A stretch of 64,000 nucleotides of DNA. Origin: Treponema zioleckii (GTDB taxonomy: Bacteria > Spirochaetota > Spirochaetia > Treponematales > Treponemataceae). Below the pieces are notes generated by a model. The model made no database searches. It was given only the letters and a program-made list of their open reading frames with translations, and was not told the DNA's origin. A program made the translations under genes and the position numbers. The stretch is taken from NCBI RefSeq assembly GCF_014737315.1, contig NZ_JPUF01000001.1:1-64000 (forward strand). The letters are read 5' to 3'. The stretch's first letter is position 1. Each line of letters opens with the position of its first letter. This document shows, piece by piece, positions 63,026-64,000 of the stretch.

Positions 63026-63921
63026 AGCAGGCTTAGTTCCAGCACTTTTTCGCAAAGCCCTTTTACGCCGTCTTTGCAAAGTGCTGTAACGAATGGTCGC
63101 CCGATGAGCACTTTGTCTGCTCCGAGCGCAAGTGCTGTTGCAACGTCCAGCGGCGTTCTGATTCCTCCGTCAACCCAAACTTCGTCGCAATATTTTCGTA
63201 ATTCATCAATGTGACTTTCTAAAAATTCTGCGGTGCTTCCGCTTCGGGTGTCAATTCTTCCGCCATGGTTTGAAATATACGCCACAGCCGGCCTTACTTT
63301 TTTTACAAGCTCAATGTCTTCTTCCGTAAAAACGCCTTTTATGGCAAAGGGCACTTTTAGGTAATTCTTGATTTCGATGAGCTGTTCTGCAGTCTTTTTT
63401 TCAAGTTTTACGAGATTTCGCATTGTAACGAGATTGTAAGAATCAATGTCCACTCCGACGATTGTTGCACAGGACTTTGACCATTCAATCCGTTCAAAAA
63501 TACGTGTGTTCGGGTAAGGCTTAATAAAAACTCCGGCCTCAACGTCTTTATTCAGATTTTTGATTGCCTCAATCCCGTATTTTAATTTTTCGTCAGGATA
63601 GCCGTCGCCAATGCAAAGCCCGATTCCGACCTGATGGGAGGCTTCTACGATTTTTGAGTAATACGAATCTTCTGTTTCAAAACCGATGTTTTCCACGGCC
63701 CCTGTTATTGGTGCAAGGCAGATTCGCGGAATTCTGTCTTCCGCAGGTTTTCTTAAAAATTCAGAGACAAGTTCTTTATTTTTGGAGCGAACTTCTTCCC
63801 AACCCAAAACGTTGAGCTTAAAATTTTCATTGCTCCTTACGCCGCCCATTCCCGGCAGCTGACCGATACATCCTTCACCTCTGCAAGTTTTGCAAAAGTG
63901 GCATTTATAATTAGTCGCCAA
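63010..63921 (-). CDS. FMN-dependent alpha-hydroxy-acid oxidase-like enzyme with Cys-rich N-terminus
   Basis: This TIM-barrel flavoenzyme has 303 residues. The C-terminal half holds the FMN motifs YISNHGGRIDTRSG and VWVDGGIRTPLDVATALALG. Family members oxidise 2-hydroxy acids or isomerise isopentenyl diphosphate. The N-terminus has four cysteines (CHFCKTCRGEGC), which could bind iron-sulphur or zinc and is unusual. The start is read as TTG at 63921, with AGGA 7 bases upstream, since the Cys-rich part would otherwise be lost. It overlaps the end of the upstream gene. The substrate is unknown. Confidence 0.75.
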   Translation of the reverse strand: MATNYKCHFCKTCRGEGCIGQLPGMGGVRSNENFKLNVLGWEEVRSKNKELVSEFLRKPAEDRIPRICLAPITGAVENIGFETEDSYYSKIVEASHQVGIGLCIGDGYPDEKLKYGIEAIKNLNKDVEAGVFIKPYPNTRIFERIEWSKSCATIVGVDIDSYNLVTMRNLVKLEKKTAEQLIEIKNYLKVPFAIKGVFTEEDIELVKKVRPAVAYISNHGGRIDTRSGSTAEFLESHIDELRKYCDEVWVDGGIRTPLDVATALALGADKVLIGRPFVTALCKDGVKGLCEKVLELSLLQYAM

Positions 63922-64000
63922 AACAAATTCCTAAACATCGTCCGGTTGTAATCATTGGATTATCCGACGGAATATTTTTTACTTTGCCTGCAATTTCTTC
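63911..64000 (-). CDS. 3' end of a gene entering from the right edge
   Basis: On the minus strand the last 29 codons of an open frame run in from the window edge and stop with TAA at 63911 (ending MITTGRCLGICFGD). The stop overlaps the TTG start of the FMN-enzyme gene, so the two are probably translationally coupled. Too little is present to name the product. Confidence 0.6.
   Translation of the reverse strand, partial: EEIAGKVKNIPSDNPMITTGRCLGICFGD

Noticed and set aside
1-64000. CRISPR arrays, tRNA or rRNA genes, prophage or transposase genes
   Set aside because: I looked for regularly spaced repeats, cloverleaf-like TTCGA arms and transposase motifs and saw none. A tRNAscan-SE and ISfinder run would be decisive.

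Overview
The window looks like a chromosome segment from a spirochaete of the Treponema type. Pointers are a complete chemotaxis cluster with two CheW proteins and CheD; many lipoproteins with a loose signal-peptidase II box ending in SC or GC; an NADase-type discoidin-like lipoprotein; a PPi-dependent phosphofructokinase; and a FabV/Ter enoyl reductase of the kind known from T. denticola. Species cannot be fixed from the sequence alone. No tRNA, rRNA, CRISPR array or transposase gene was seen, so this reads as ordinary chromosome with an unusually repeat-rich set of intergenic regions.

Layout. 1-3.8 kb: a tandem-TetR regulator, a TolC-like channel and an RND adaptor form a leftward drug/metal efflux operon that continues out of the window. 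3.9-16.6 kb: a TPR lipoprotein, a ParA/MinD-like ATPase, a soluble receptor-like coiled-coil protein, CheD, CheW, a STAS protein, CheA, CheR, CheB, CheY, a membrane chemoreceptor and a second CheW. 16.8-23.3 kb: an SDR dehydrogenase, PPi-phosphofructokinase and single-chain PurL. 23.3-34 kb: envelope and membrane genes (thioredoxin-fold lipoprotein, paired CNNM/CorC proteins, acetyltransferase, NADase-type lipoprotein, VanW, a GT-C-like membrane protein, a sodium symporter, a DUF3737 protein). 34-43 kb: lipoproteins, a cytidylate-kinase-like protein, an omptin-like protease, a pseudouridine synthase, FabV, a PAP2-like protein and a lone HisB. 43-53 kb: Tex, an ABC exporter, MalQ and a LacI-controlled sugar ABC operon. 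53-58 kb: surface lipoproteins and an outer-membrane protein. 58-64 kb: an amino-acid ABC transporter with a circularly permuted binding protein, then CYTH, DUF975, an SppA-like protease and an FMN enzyme.

The strongest unexpected signals are these: (1) a periplasmic amino-acid-binding lipoprotein whose two halves are in swapped order (58135-58935); (2) a two-copy family of about 100-nt candidate small RNAs, each with its own promoter and terminator and with compensatory changes in the stems (39315-39413 and 54016-54111); (3) a two-copy GC-hairpin element with conserved flanks and a completely changed but still paired stem (42745-42853 and 57855-57963); (4) a possible c-di-GMP-binding MshEN-like module inside CheA; (5) a tandem TetR repressor with nested operators; (6) six genes that look leaderless; and (7) at least a dozen copies of a short palindromic repeat between genes.

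All protein assignments come from reading motifs by eye. Nothing was searched against a database.
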